Origin: Avoscillospira_A sp052117125
GTDB taxonomy: Bacteria > Bacillota > Clostridia > Oscillospirales > Oscillospiraceae
DNA: 64,000 nucleotides
Direction of reading: 5' to 3'
Assembly: GCF_052117125.1 (NCBI RefSeq)
Contig: NZ_JBQKJT010000002.1
Location: 1 to 64,000 of the forward strand
Positions within the stretch are counted from its first letter, which is position 1, and each line of letters opens with the position of its first letter. The notes under the pieces are model-generated. The model had not been told where the DNA came from. It ran no database searches and saw only the letters and a program-made list of their open reading frames with translations. Positions 45,219-52,879 of this stretch are shown here, piece by piece. The position numbers and the translations under genes were made by a program.

Positions 45219-45702
45219 CAGTTCCACACGCAGTCTTTTTCCTATCATATCCTTTGGTAATTCTCTCTCTGGGCTTGCCTGTCCAGAAATGTTTGGTATA
45301 AAATGTTAGAAAAATATATGAGACATATTTCGGGTGAGTTCCACAAATAATTACAATTTTCCATTGATGCTGCTCATAGATTGAGATATACTATGAGCAG
45401 CTGACATACTACATCGTGCTGTCTGGTGTATTTCATTATGGAATTCGCGGTTTAGCAATAATAGGAAGTTTAAGAAGGTAACAAAAATAGGAAAACATTA
45501 CTCAAGAGCAAATGTATTTTGATTGAAAAATAAACCATCGTAGTATCACAGAATCTTTCCTTGATCTTGAGAGGTGTGTATGAGAAACCAGAATTCTCCT
45601 ATTCAAACGTAATCAAACTATAAACCTAGAAATCTTGTCACTGTTTGGTATTTTTTTATGCCAATTTATGTTGATACTCTAACTACAGAATGGAGATTGA
45701 AA
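45219..45702. repeat. non-coding gap with an 11-bp perfect hairpin
   Basis: GCTGCTCATAG (45369-45379) pairs perfectly with CTATGAGCAGC (45391-45401), with an 11-base loop. No T run follows, so an operator or processing site is more likely than a terminator. Just before it, 45353-45367 (CAATTTTCCATTGATG) weakly resembles the att-like box at 48860. The remainder is AT-rich and holds the likely promoter of the TIR-like gene. Confidence 0.55.
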
Positions 45703-46170
45703 ATGAGAAATATTTTTCTAAGTAGGCCGAATTGGATAGCTCCGAAATACAAGGAAGGATTAGACGATTTTATTGAGTTTTTGAGAAATCAAAATTTTAC
45801 TCCCCGAACACTTGGGACTACTGATTATCCAACCAATTCGCCTTTAGATGAAGTTATTACTTTGATGAAATCATGTATTGGAACAATTATTCTGGGATAT
45901 CCCCAAATCATAGTAGAGTCTGGCATCATCAAAAATGAGCCTATTCGAGGGCCAATAAGCCTTGGAACAGAATGGAACCATATAGAAACAGCATTAGCTT
46001 ATAGCTTAAATATGCCCTTACTTGTCATTCATGATTCCAGTGTTTCAAGAGGAATTTTTGACCGTGGAACATTAAATTCATTTCTCTATTCTGCAGATTT
46101 TGAAAATCCATCTTGGTTTAGAGAGAAAAACATTGCAGGTGCTCTTACCGCATGGGCAAATCGACTTTAA
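45703..46170 (+). CDS. TIR-like / nucleoside deoxyribosyltransferase-like protein
   Basis: A 155-aa Rossmann-like protein. It starts NIFLSRPNW, has KEGLDDFIEFLRNQNFTP and a later helix TEWNHIETALAYSLNMPLLVIHD, the arrangement seen in TIR and nucleoside 2-deoxyribosyltransferase-like folds, where a Glu in the helix before the last strand is catalytic. The candidate Glu lies in EWNHIETA. I chose ATG 45703, preceded by TGGAG; the open frame begins at 45658. The gene is AT-rich compared with the conjugation genes. Family placement is by pattern only. It may act with the 544-aa protein downstream. Confidence 0.5.
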   Translation: MRNIFLSRPNWIAPKYKEGLDDFIEFLRNQNFTPRTLGTTDYPTNSPLDEVITLMKSCIGTIILGYPQIIVESGIIKNEPIRGPISLGTEWNHIETALAYSLNMPLLVIHDSSVSRGIFDRGTLNSFLYSADFENPSWFREKNIAGALTAWANRL

Positions 46171-46269
46171 GAAATTTTAAAAATTGACTTATCTACAGGT
46201 ATTACAATTTACGGATTAGTAGGCCGTATTACTAAACAGCACATCCTAAACTTTCCGTTATGTCAAATT
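46171..46269 (+). pseudogene. in-frame remnant after the TIR-like stop
   Basis: Directly after the TAA at 46168-46170 the same frame stays open for 32 codons, reading EILKIDLSTGITIYGLV and ending in LNFPLCQI before TAG. A similar peptide (QIDLPPGSTICGETT, then NFPLCPQ) is encoded at 48748-48901. The two DNA stretches share 28 of 35 bases. They look like decayed C termini of the same gene family. Confidence 0.45.
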
Positions 46270-46364
46270 TAGAAATAATGGGAATCAAATATTCTATGGC
46301 TGGAACTAGCAACCATCCTAACACTAAGCGAGGATGACTTTTTCCTGCATGATGTGTCATCTCC

Positions 46365-46560
46365 TTTCTCCTCTGCCGTAGAGGTCGTGGCTCACCAGGG
46401 ATGCAAGTAGCTGTCAATGGTGGCCGGGGCGTTATACAGGGCAGCCAGCAAATATTTCTTGATGTTGCGGACATAGTAGTGTTCTCCGGCATCCACTCCC
46501 GTCCAGTCCGTCTGGCCCCTGCGGGGGCTTGATGGGATAGATTTGATCCTTCCGTACTTG
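46365..46560 (-). pseudogene. C-terminal remnant of a replication-initiator gene (DUF6017 type)
   Basis: One frame encodes YYVRNIKKYLLAALYNAPATI, followed by DSYLHPW and a stop. Shifting by one base gives LVSHDLYGRG. This is the ending of DUF6017/RepA-like replication initiators of Clostridia mobile elements (VRNIKxYLLxxLYNAPxT ... SHDLYG). It is frameshifted, has no upstream domain, and is evidently dead. It shows that the region was once a plasmid-like or conjugative element with its own replication gene. Confidence 0.6.
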
Positions 46561-46659
46561 ATAAATCAGTATTTTGTTCATCAGGATTTCTTTTCTCCGA
46601 AATAGAAAAATCTGATAGCGAAGCAAGGTATTTACTTAAAAAAAGTGAGGAGATATTAT

Positions 46660-48294
46660 ATGGCAGTTCAATTATCGTCTTCATATTTAAGACGAAGTTA
46701 TCAACTTTTAGCAAGGCTTAACCCAACTGAGATGACTGATGAAGCTGCTTTTGAGCGTGCTAGCAATATCATATACGAATGGGCTAAACGAAAATTTGCA
46801 AAAATCTTTCGACAAATGCCATACGTAAAAACATCTCTTGACGACAAGAGAGACGGCAATGAGATTGGTATAATTTATAATCCTGAAACAAAATACTTCG
46901 TTTTTAGAGCTGCACATCCAGATGTTTCTGTTCCTGGACGCATGTGGATTGTTGATACCCAATTACATAAGTCTGAAAATGAATATATTTTTTCAGTTAG
47001 AGTCTCAGTGACTTCACTTCAATCATGTACAGAAGATGTTCCTTTTAGTTGTCCACAGTTTGTACAGTTGATTATTGAGCATATTGGGATCTCTGATATT
47101 ATTAATATTTCCAATCAGCCGCATCTATTGTTATCAAAAAAAGATGTAGATGATTTTCTTTCACTTCTCGAAAATCCAAAACGGCAACTCCCAGCAATTA
47201 TTTTAACACCGTGCAATCAATCAGATGACTCTGTCAGTGATGGCTATATGATGGATGCTACCCAAATAGCTAAGGCTTTGTCTGGTGTAGCACATGTATT
47301 TATTATATCTGCTGAAGCGAATGAATACCTAACAGAATGTGTTGGACAGCAGTGGTCCGCTTTTAATGGAGCCGTACGGACATACTACCCTAATCTTTCT
47401 TTTGTTGAGTCAGATCCCTATCGTCATCCATTAGCGACACAGCAAAGAATCCGCCTGCGAAATGCAATTGGACCAGATGTTTCAAATTATTGCATGTCTG
47501 AAATTGTAGAATATATTCAGACATTTACATTAGCTCGGCATATTCTATGGGAAGATCAAGGCATTAAATTTTATCTGAAATCTTATCAGGAGTATTTGCA
47601 ACAACAATATAGTGGTAAACAGGGTTCAGATGAATTAATTGCATCATACAAAGCGCAAATAGAGCAGTTACAAAAGCAATGTGACGAAAATATTGCTTTA
47701 GCAGATTCATATGCAAAAGACTATGAGACTTGCGCCGATGAAAATAATCAACAGCAACAGTTGATCAGAAATCTTAAAGCACAAATTGCTGTACTTAGAG
47801 ATTCGCTCAAAAATTTGAGCGATGAATATGCCGATGAAAAAATTCCTGAAGATGGCACATATTTGGATATAGGAGATTGGATTAATAGCTATTATCCAGA
47901 CAAACTTTTTTTACATGCCAGGGCAGCCAGGAGTTTAAAATCTGCTATTTATTCCGACCCAGCGCTCGTATACAAGTGTCTTAAACTACTTGCCACATCT
48001 TATTACGATTATTGCATTGGCTTAAAAAGCTATGAAGCTTTTTGGGTGGATTGCAAACAAGTAGATTCAGGCCTAGAAGAAAGTGGAGCGATTACTGATA
48101 CTGCTGCTGGTATGCACGGAGATACCTATTTTGTAGTATATCGGGGAAAAAAGCGAAAGCTAGACCGACATTTGGGAAAGGGATCTAACAAGGATCGTCG
48201 CTATTGTTTGAGAATTTATTATTTTTGGGATGAAGAAAATCAAACCATTGTAATTGGTGATATGCCGCATCATTTAGATACTAGCGCAACTTGA
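46660..48294 (+). CDS. 544-aa protein with central coiled coil, possible defence gene
   Basis: The N-terminal 280 residues form an alpha/beta region with GVAHVFIISAEANEYLTECVG and FNGAVRTYYPNLSF. A coiled coil follows (about 325-385, QLQKQCDENIALADSYAKDY). The C-terminal 130 residues end in a beta-rich unit (GDTYFVVYRGKKRKLDRHLG, RYCLRIYYFWDEENQTIVIG) resembling a small nuclease- or toxin-like fold. The start ATG at 46660 is fixed by GTGAGGAG 8 bases upstream. No family named with certainty. AT-rich base use and position between mobile remnants indicate transfer. Confidence 0.6.
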   Translation: MAVQLSSSYLRRSYQLLARLNPTEMTDEAAFERASNIIYEWAKRKFAKIFRQMPYVKTSLDDKRDGNEIGIIYNPETKYFVFRAAHPDVSVPGRMWIVDTQLHKSENEYIFSVRVSVTSLQSCTEDVPFSCPQFVQLIIEHIGISDIINISNQPHLLLSKKDVDDFLSLLENPKRQLPAIILTPCNQSDDSVSDGYMMDATQIAKALSGVAHVFIISAEANEYLTECVGQQWSAFNGAVRTYYPNLSFVESDPYRHPLATQQRIRLRNAIGPDVSNYCMSEIVEYIQTFTLARHILWEDQGIKFYLKSYQEYLQQQYSGKQGSDELIASYKAQIEQLQKQCDENIALADSYAKDYETCADENNQQQQLIRNLKAQIAVLRDSLKNLSDEYADEKIPEDGTYLDIGDWINSYYPDKLFLHARAARSLKSAIYSDPALVYKCLKLLATSYYDYCIGLKSYEAFWVDCKQVDSGLEESGAITDTAAGMHGDTYFVVYRGKKRKLDRHLGKGSNKDRRYCLRIYYFWDEENQTIVIGDMPHHLDTSAT

Positions 48295-48393
48295 TATATA
48301 CTCTTGCGGTATTCTTCAACTCCAGCCAAGAGTTAAGTTAAGGTGTCTGAGCTTGACCGCTGCAGCTTTACAGCCTGCGGCGGTTCTACGCTC

Positions 48394-48612
48394 CTATTCC
48401 ATTTCGTCGTCCAGCCCCTCTGACTTCAGCCGATCCTCAAAGGACTTTTGGGAGATGCGGATCATGTTGCCGATGCGGATCGTCTTGAACAATCCGGAGT
48501 TGGCAAGCTTATAGGCTGAAGCGCGGCCGATACCGAGAATGGCTGCAATGTCATTCTCGGTGTATGTTCTACTTTGGGGCGTCCCTTTTTCGTTGGGTGT
48601 GTTGGTGCTCAT
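48394..48612 (-). CDS. excisionase-like helix-turn-helix protein
   Basis: A 72-aa protein with a MerR/AlpA-type winged helix (YTENDIAAILGIGRASAYKL, then FKTIRIGNMIRISQKSFEDRL), the pattern of excisionase-family DNA-binding domains. GGGAGGATAATCTT precedes the ATG at 48612. Such a gene normally lies beside an integrase and controls excision of an integrated element. Here the nearest integrase is the tyrosine recombinase at 51207. It probably belongs to the older conjugative element. Confidence 0.75.
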   Translation of the reverse strand: MSTNTPNEKGTPQSRTYTENDIAAILGIGRASAYKLANSGLFKTIRIGNMIRISQKSFEDRLKSEGLDDEME

Positions 48613-48905
48613 AAGATTATCCTCCCTCTGTGCTAATATCATTTTGAAATGGCCCCTGGAAGCCCCCTGTCACAAGGGGTTCCTGCTAATACCTTGCTAA
48701 TACGACATTTGAAAAACCGTTGTAAGACAGCATGTTTCAGGGGAATTTGTGCAAATTGACCTACCTCCAGGCAGCACAATTTGCGGAGAAACAACATGGG
48801 AAGATATGATATGAATAATTTACGAAATGGTACACCGTACTCCTAAACGGTATGTCTTTAATTTCCCATTATGTCCACAATATATAGATGAGAAATCCTG
48901 AAATG
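48613..48905 (+). pseudogene. gap with a second IDL..TI.G / NFPLCP coding remnant
   Basis: From about 48727 the plus strand reads RQHVSGEFVQIDLPPG, then STICGETTWEDMI, a TGA, and in the same frame YEMVHRTPKRYVFNFPLCP, QYIDEKS and a TGA near 48900. The peptide is homologous to the remnant at 46171. The NFPLCP codons coincide with the att-like direct repeat at 48860, so the cassette inserted into the 3' end of this dead gene. The rest of the gap holds the thsA promoter. Confidence 0.45.
48860..48881. repeat. left att-like direct repeat of the Thoeris cassette
   Basis: AATTTCCCATTATGTCC followed by ACAAT. It is identical to the copy at 52232-52253 at 21 of 22 bases and in the same orientation, and the pair brackets thsA, thsB and the tyrosine recombinase. 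I read them as attL and attR. Confidence 0.6.
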
Positions 48906-48919
48906 CATCACAAAAAGCG

Positions 48920-48948
48920 TTGGAAATTTATTGAATTTGTGATATAAT
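48920..48948 (+). promoter_or_regulatory. promoter of thsA
   Basis: TTGGAA (48920-48925), 17 bases, then a perfect TATAAT (48943-48948) with an upstream TG (extended -10). The 19-bp palindrome begins 14 bases after the -10 box and therefore overlaps the start of the transcript. Confidence 0.8.
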
Positions 48949-48961
48949 ATCCCTAAATAAC

Positions 48962-48980
48962 GGATAATCCCGAATTATCC
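48962..48980. promoter_or_regulatory. palindromic operator or leader hairpin of thsA
   Basis: GGATAATCCCGAATTATCC is a 7-bp perfect palindrome around CCCGA. It lies between the -10 box and the ribosome site GGAGGT (48991-48996). Nearly the same sequence stands just before the ribosome site of thsB at 51179-51197. Confidence 0.75.
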
Positions 48981-49005
48981 TTTGTGGGTAGGAGGTATAC
49001 ATATA

Positions 49006-50457
49006 GTGGGGAAAAGGAATCCTATCTTGATCAAGCTCTTAGAAGAAACTAAAAAAGATATGGATCACTTTCTTAACAAATATGCAGAGAAAGTGATTAG
49101 TGGTGATGCGTCTTTGTTTCTAGGAAGCGGAGTGTCCAGGGAATCTGGTTTCCCTAGTTGGGCTGCTCTCCTTGCTCCCTGCGCGGAAGAGCTTGGTATC
49201 GATATGGGCGATGACACTGACCTCTTTTCAATTGCGCAATACTACTCGAACCGCCATAGTGATGCTGAATTGCGCCAACTGTTTAATAAAGCCATTAACC
49301 AACTTGCTGAACCAGGCGATATTTTAAACAATTTGCTTGGAATCCCATTCAGTAGCATTTGGACAACTAACTATGATAGATTGATTGAAAATGGCCTTGA
49401 TAAACGATATATTGGATATAATTCTATTGTCAATGACATAGATTTAGCTTCAATTTCGCGAGATACTAAGATCAGTGTTTATAAAATGAATGGCGACATT
49501 TCCGCGCCAACGCAAATGATTGTAACAAAGGATGATTATGAGCATTACGCCCAAAAACACCCACTTTTTCTAACGTTTCTAAAAAAAGAATTAGTTGCCA
49601 ACACCTTTCTTTTTGTCGGATATAGTTTCTCTGACGCTCTAGTGCTTGATTGTCTGAGTTCCCTGACGGAGTATCTTGGGACCGCAAGTGGCTGCCACTA
49701 TGCAATTATGCTTGTGGATGAACGGGTAACTGCTAAAACTCAATATTTCTTTGAGGATCTACATAAACGTTATAATATAAAATGCTTGGCTGTTCGTAAA
49801 GAGGACATTCCAACGCTAATATCACAACTAAGTTTAAAAGTTCGTGAAAAAAAGGTATTTATATCAGGAGCCTTTGACACCGTTCCCGAGGAGATCAATA
49901 CTTTTGCAGACGATCTTTCATATGAGCTAGTTCAACATCTCTATGAGAATGGGTTTCGCATTTCCACTGGTGTTGGCAAACGCCTTGGGACCTTCCTTAC
50001 AGGTTATGCTCATCAGTATTTGGCCGAACGTAATATTACCAACACGTCTAGATATTTGTCTATGCGTCCATTCCCATTCCATTTGTCTTTGAATGAGGAT
50101 GCAAAAATTCGATACCGCAAGATAATGCAAGCTGATTGCAGTGCGGCCATTTTTATGTTTGGGCAAAGCAAATCGACAGCGGATGAAGGTGGCTATGATG
50201 CAACTGGGCACTTTAGCCGTGGCGTCTATATGGAGTATGAGTTGGCAAAACACTCTGGACTCGCTATTATCCCGGTAGGTGCCACAGGATATGAAGCTGA
50301 AGTGATTTGGAAAGAGGTCAAGAATAACATCAATCAATATTACTACTTGTCTAAAAAAATAGACAAGCTTCGTAGTGAGCGAGATCCTGCTAAACTCTCT
50401 GAATTGATTATATCAATTTTACGGGATATACCCAAAAAGAACCGCATTAGTAAGTAA
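49006..50457 (+). CDS. thsA: ThsA: SIR2-SLOG effector of a Thoeris defence system
   Basis: A 483-aa protein. SIR2 domain at about residues 20-280 with LGSGVSRESGFPSWAALL, IWTTNYDRLIENG and FLFVGYSFSDALVLDCL. A SLOG domain at about 285-483 (FISGAFDTV, GFRISTGVGKRLGTFLTGY, MRPFPF, IPVGATGYEAE) binds the cyclic ADP-ribose signal in known ThsA. The GTG at 49006 is the start, 10 bases from AGGAGG. One oddity: YKMNGDI has Asn where SIR2 enzymes have the catalytic His (KMHGD in the Bacillus protein as I recall it). NADase activity may thus be lost or altered. Convergent with thsB, sharing 39 bases at the 3' ends. Confidence 0.92.
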   Translation: MGKRNPILIKLLEETKKDMDHFLNKYAEKVISGDASLFLGSGVSRESGFPSWAALLAPCAEELGIDMGDDTDLFSIAQYYSNRHSDAELRQLFNKAINQLAEPGDILNNLLGIPFSSIWTTNYDRLIENGLDKRYIGYNSIVNDIDLASISRDTKISVYKMNGDISAPTQMIVTKDDYEHYAQKHPLFLTFLKKELVANTFLFVGYSFSDALVLDCLSSLTEYLGTASGCHYAIMLVDERVTAKTQYFFEDLHKRYNIKCLAVRKEDIPTLISQLSLKVREKKVFISGAFDTVPEEINTFADDLSYELVQHLYENGFRISTGVGKRLGTFLTGYAHQYLAERNITNTSRYLSMRPFPFHLSLNEDAKIRYRKIMQADCSAAIFMFGQSKSTADEGGYDATGHFSRGVYMEYELAKHSGLAIIPVGATGYEAEVIWKEVKNNINQYYYLSKKIDKLRSERDPAKLSELIISILRDIPKKNRISK

Positions 50458-51159
50458 AAGTGTTAGGCGCTCAAATATTAGTGTCTCCCGCAAATCAACT
50501 GGAAGATGCAAGCGCGTTTCGTCAAATAGGCGATCTATACCTACATAGTAAAATGCTGGTACATCGTTTAAATTGTATTGTGTTCGGATGTATAGGCACA
50601 CAGCGTACAGTAGGGTGATTTGTGCATCTCTATTGTCATCACTCACCTTGCAATAGGCTTTAAGTAGTTTGGCGGGATAGCTCAAAGCAGAGTTATTTCC
50701 GCAGAATGCAAAAAAATCGTTAATGGATTTGATCCTGTACTTCTCAAGTTCATCCAAGAGAACACGACAAATAATATGATTACACGCACCGTGTGCGTCT
50801 GTGCTTGTATCCAGTTCTTTATAAACCAATTTTGTCATCCACTGGAGTTGAATAGGAAGTTCACTGGCTTTCAGGTTGTAGAATACGGGAAATACTGTCA
50901 TTTCGCCTGCTTCATAGCGTTTGCGGATTAGTTCCATCTCTTCCTGTGCGCATATCGATGCTATGGCGTTTGGACTGACGATGATGATAGCATATTCGCA
51001 CTGATCAACCCCTTCATCAAAATTTTTGTAATCGCGATTATCGCCCATAAGCATCTTATGTCTGTCATACCAAACTGGCAATTCATAATTTGTTATATGA
51101 AAAAGCATGGCTTCCACGATTTGAAGCCGATCCTTACTGGAAAAGCAAAAGAAGATCAT
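50419..51159 (-). CDS. thsB: ThsB: TIR-domain sensor of a Thoeris defence system
   Basis: A 246-aa protein. TIR domain in residues 1-135: IFFCFSSKDRLQIVEAML, PVWYDRHKMLMGDNRDY, CEYAIIIVSPNAIAS and ICAQEEMELIRKRYEAG, which contains the catalytic-type Glu, then TVFPVFYNL. In Thoeris the TIR protein senses phage and makes the cyclic nucleotide that activates ThsA. The extra 110 C-terminal residues are helical and unassigned. The start is the ATG at 51159, 7 bases after GGAGGT. It lies directly downstream of the recombinase gene on the same strand. Confidence 0.85.
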   Translation of the reverse strand: MIFFCFSSKDRLQIVEAMLFHITNYELPVWYDRHKMLMGDNRDYKNFDEGVDQCEYAIIIVSPNAIASICAQEEMELIRKRYEAGEMTVFPVFYNLKASELPIQLQWMTKLVYKELDTSTDAHGACNHIICRVLLDELEKYRIKSINDFFAFCGNNSALSYPAKLLKAYCKVSDDNRDAQITLLYAVCLYIRTQYNLNDVPAFYYVGIDRLFDETRLHLPVDLRETLIFERLTLLLTNAVLFGYIP

Positions 51160-51178
51160 AGCGGCTACCTCCAATCAA

Positions 51179-51197
51179 GGATAATTCGGGATTATCT
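51179..51197. promoter_or_regulatory. palindromic operator or leader hairpin of thsB
   Basis: On the minus strand AGATAATCCCGAATTATCC, identical at 18 of 19 bases to the thsA element and in the same orientation relative to its gene. It stands 6 bases upstream of the thsB ribosome site GGAGGT and just after the recombinase stop. Confidence 0.75.
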
Positions 51198-51206
51198 GCT
51201 GCATTT

Positions 51207-52118
51207 TCAGCCTAGGATGAAAGACATCTTACTACGAGGGTGCAGTTCAGTTAGGAGCACAGTCTGTTGTTTAGTTGTCACGTGGGTGTATATCTGTGTA
51301 GTTACGATGGAACTATGCCCCAATAGCGATTGAATATATCGGATATCCATACCTGCTTCCAAAAGTGACGTGGCAAACGTATGTCGGAACATATGGGGGG
51401 TAATATGATTTTGTAAGTTCAATTTTTTCAGATATTTGTTGATAATCCGTTGGACTGACTGCGGTGAGATACGCTTTCCGTTTCGATTGTACAGAATAGC
51501 ACCTTGTTCCTGTATTTGCTGAGAATATATTTGGCAATAGAGGGTGCTTACTTTGAGCAATTCTGGTGTAACAAGCTGTATCACTCGCTCCTTACTGCCC
51601 TTACCATGTACCAAAAGGCGCAGTCCATCATTATCCAAAGAAAAACTGTCTTTTGATAATGAACACAGCTCTGAAACACGCAACCCTGTACTAAATAGAA
51701 GCTCTAGAACCATAATATCTCGCAATGCAGTCCGATTTCCCGGGGTGTATTCGTTGTAAGCGCTCTGCAAAATAGAGTGTATGATTTGCTGAGGTATCGT
51801 TCGAGGGAGTTGTTTGGGCGTATGGACACGGATTTGTAGTTGATCAAACGGATTTTTCTTTAAGATGCCATTCATAGAGAGATCGTGATAAAAAGCTCGC
51901 ACACTTGCTATCTTTCGTTTCACAGAGCGAGGCGCAAACTGATGGTTCAAATGCATGATATAGCACTTAATCGTATCTCCATTAGCTAACTTGTTTTTGG
52001 TAAACGCTGCAAACTGTTTTAGGTCAATTCGATAAGCTTTTATGGTGTTCGGCGATAATTTTCTTATCAATTCAGCCACCTCTATATAATTTTTGATCAG
52101 GGATGTTAAACTTTGCAT
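51207..52118 (-). CDS. tyrosine recombinase (XerC/D-like integrase)
   Basis: A 303-aa phage-integrase-family protein. A SAM-like core-binding domain (about 1-85) is followed by a catalytic domain with all key residues: Arg in TGLRVSEL, Lys in GKGSKERVI, HMFRH, LLGHSS and the nucleophile Tyr in TTQIYTHV. The ATG at 52118 follows GGAGGT. It lies between the two 22-bp direct repeats with its start 114 bases from the right repeat, the usual layout of an integrase next to its att site. It should move the Thoeris cassette. Confidence 0.93.
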   Translation of the reverse strand: MQSLTSLIKNYIEVAELIRKLSPNTIKAYRIDLKQFAAFTKNKLANGDTIKCYIMHLNHQFAPRSVKRKIASVRAFYHDLSMNGILKKNPFDQLQIRVHTPKQLPRTIPQQIIHSILQSAYNEYTPGNRTALRDIMVLELLFSTGLRVSELCSLSKDSFSLDNDGLRLLVHGKGSKERVIQLVTPELLKVSTLYCQIYSQQIQEQGAILYNRNGKRISPQSVQRIINKYLKKLNLQNHITPHMFRHTFATSLLEAGMDIRYIQSLLGHSSIVTTQIYTHVTTKQQTVLLTELHPRSKMSFILG

Positions 52119-52231
52119 AGAAGAAACCTCCATATTTTAGTCTTTGCTATCTATTATGAAGGACTTCTAACGAAATGTCTATTACACGACATATAGCTTA
52201 TATATAACAATGCATGTTACGCATAATTATC

Positions 52232-52253
52232 AATTTCCCATTATGTCCATAAT
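52232..52253. repeat. right att-like direct repeat of the Thoeris cassette
   Basis: AATTTCCCATTATGTCC followed by ATAAT, 21 of 22 bases the same as 48860-48881. Distance between the repeats is about 3.4 kb. It lies 23 bases upstream of the zinc-finger gene start at 52277. Confidence 0.6.
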
Positions 52254-52276
52254 TTGTCTACAATTGGAGCTAATTC

Positions 52277-52573
52277 ATGAAAAAGCGTGGTCACTACTGC
52301 AAAGTATGCGGTGAATACAAAGCAAATGAGAAATTCTCTGGCAAAGGTCATTCAACACATATTTGCAAGTCCTGTGCTTCTCTTCCGCCCGAAAAAAAAT
52401 CGGAGCAGATGACCATCAGTCGGCTAAGCAATCTTCCTTGGTGGCTGTCAAAAGAACAACTACAATGGCTGAAAAACAGACTGAAGGATAAACGTTCTGA
52501 AGTACGGGAGCTTGCAAAAGAGCAGTATAATATGCGCTTTCCACCCAAAGACTCCTTCCCTTTTGATGATTGA
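52277..52573 (+). CDS. small zinc-finger protein
   Basis: A 98-aa protein with a four-Cys zinc site (YCKVCGEYKANEKF ... HICKSCA), followed by a helical region rich in Lys, Arg and Leu (WWLSKEQLQWLKNRLKDKRSEVRELA). Probably a nucleic-acid- or protein-binding adaptor. The short Cys-x2-Cys type is common as a stand-alone gene in Clostridia. The att-like repeat lies directly upstream, so insertion of the Thoeris cassette may have changed its promoter. Confidence 0.65.
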   Translation: MKKRGHYCKVCGEYKANEKFSGKGHSTHICKSCASLPPEKKSEQMTISRLSNLPWWLSKEQLQWLKNRLKDKRSEVRELAKEQYNMRFPPKDSFPFDD

Positions 52574-52879
52574 GGAAATTTAAAACTAATCATCTTTAGA
52601 ATTGCAGTTGCTGTATATGCTCTTGTGACCTCTACAAAGAAGCTTATTGGATTGCGTAGTGGAGACATGGATTATGATTGCGGTATCCTATCTTGGCAGA
52701 CAGATATCTTTTTAGATTTCTCTTACTTCCTTCGTGGAATACTTTCAATGTTGTTATCTGTGCTCAGACAGATCTACCGATTGAATCCATATTTATACAA
52801 AGTTAAATAGTCACATACTCCCGGCTCTGAGAATTCTCTTAGAGCCGGGAGTATCCATACACTGTTGGATTTGACGCTG
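52574..52879. terminator. gap with a bidirectional terminator
   Basis: ATACTCCCGGCTCT (52815-52828) pairs perfectly with AGAGCCGGGAGTAT (52841-52854). It serves the zinc-finger gene on the plus strand and the helicase gene on the minus strand, which converge here. The rest of this 306-base gap shows no convincing gene; the 61-codon open frame at 52625 has no ribosome site. Confidence 0.8.

Noticed and set aside
45703..46170. TIR-like gene as a second ThsB of the Thoeris system
   Set aside because: It lies outside the repeat-bounded cassette, lacks the shared palindrome before its ribosome site, and its sequence is closer to deoxyribosyltransferase-like folds than to the ThsB TIR domain here.
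52625..52810. 61-codon open frame after the zinc-finger gene
   Set aside because: No ribosome site, no homology pattern, next to a terminator.
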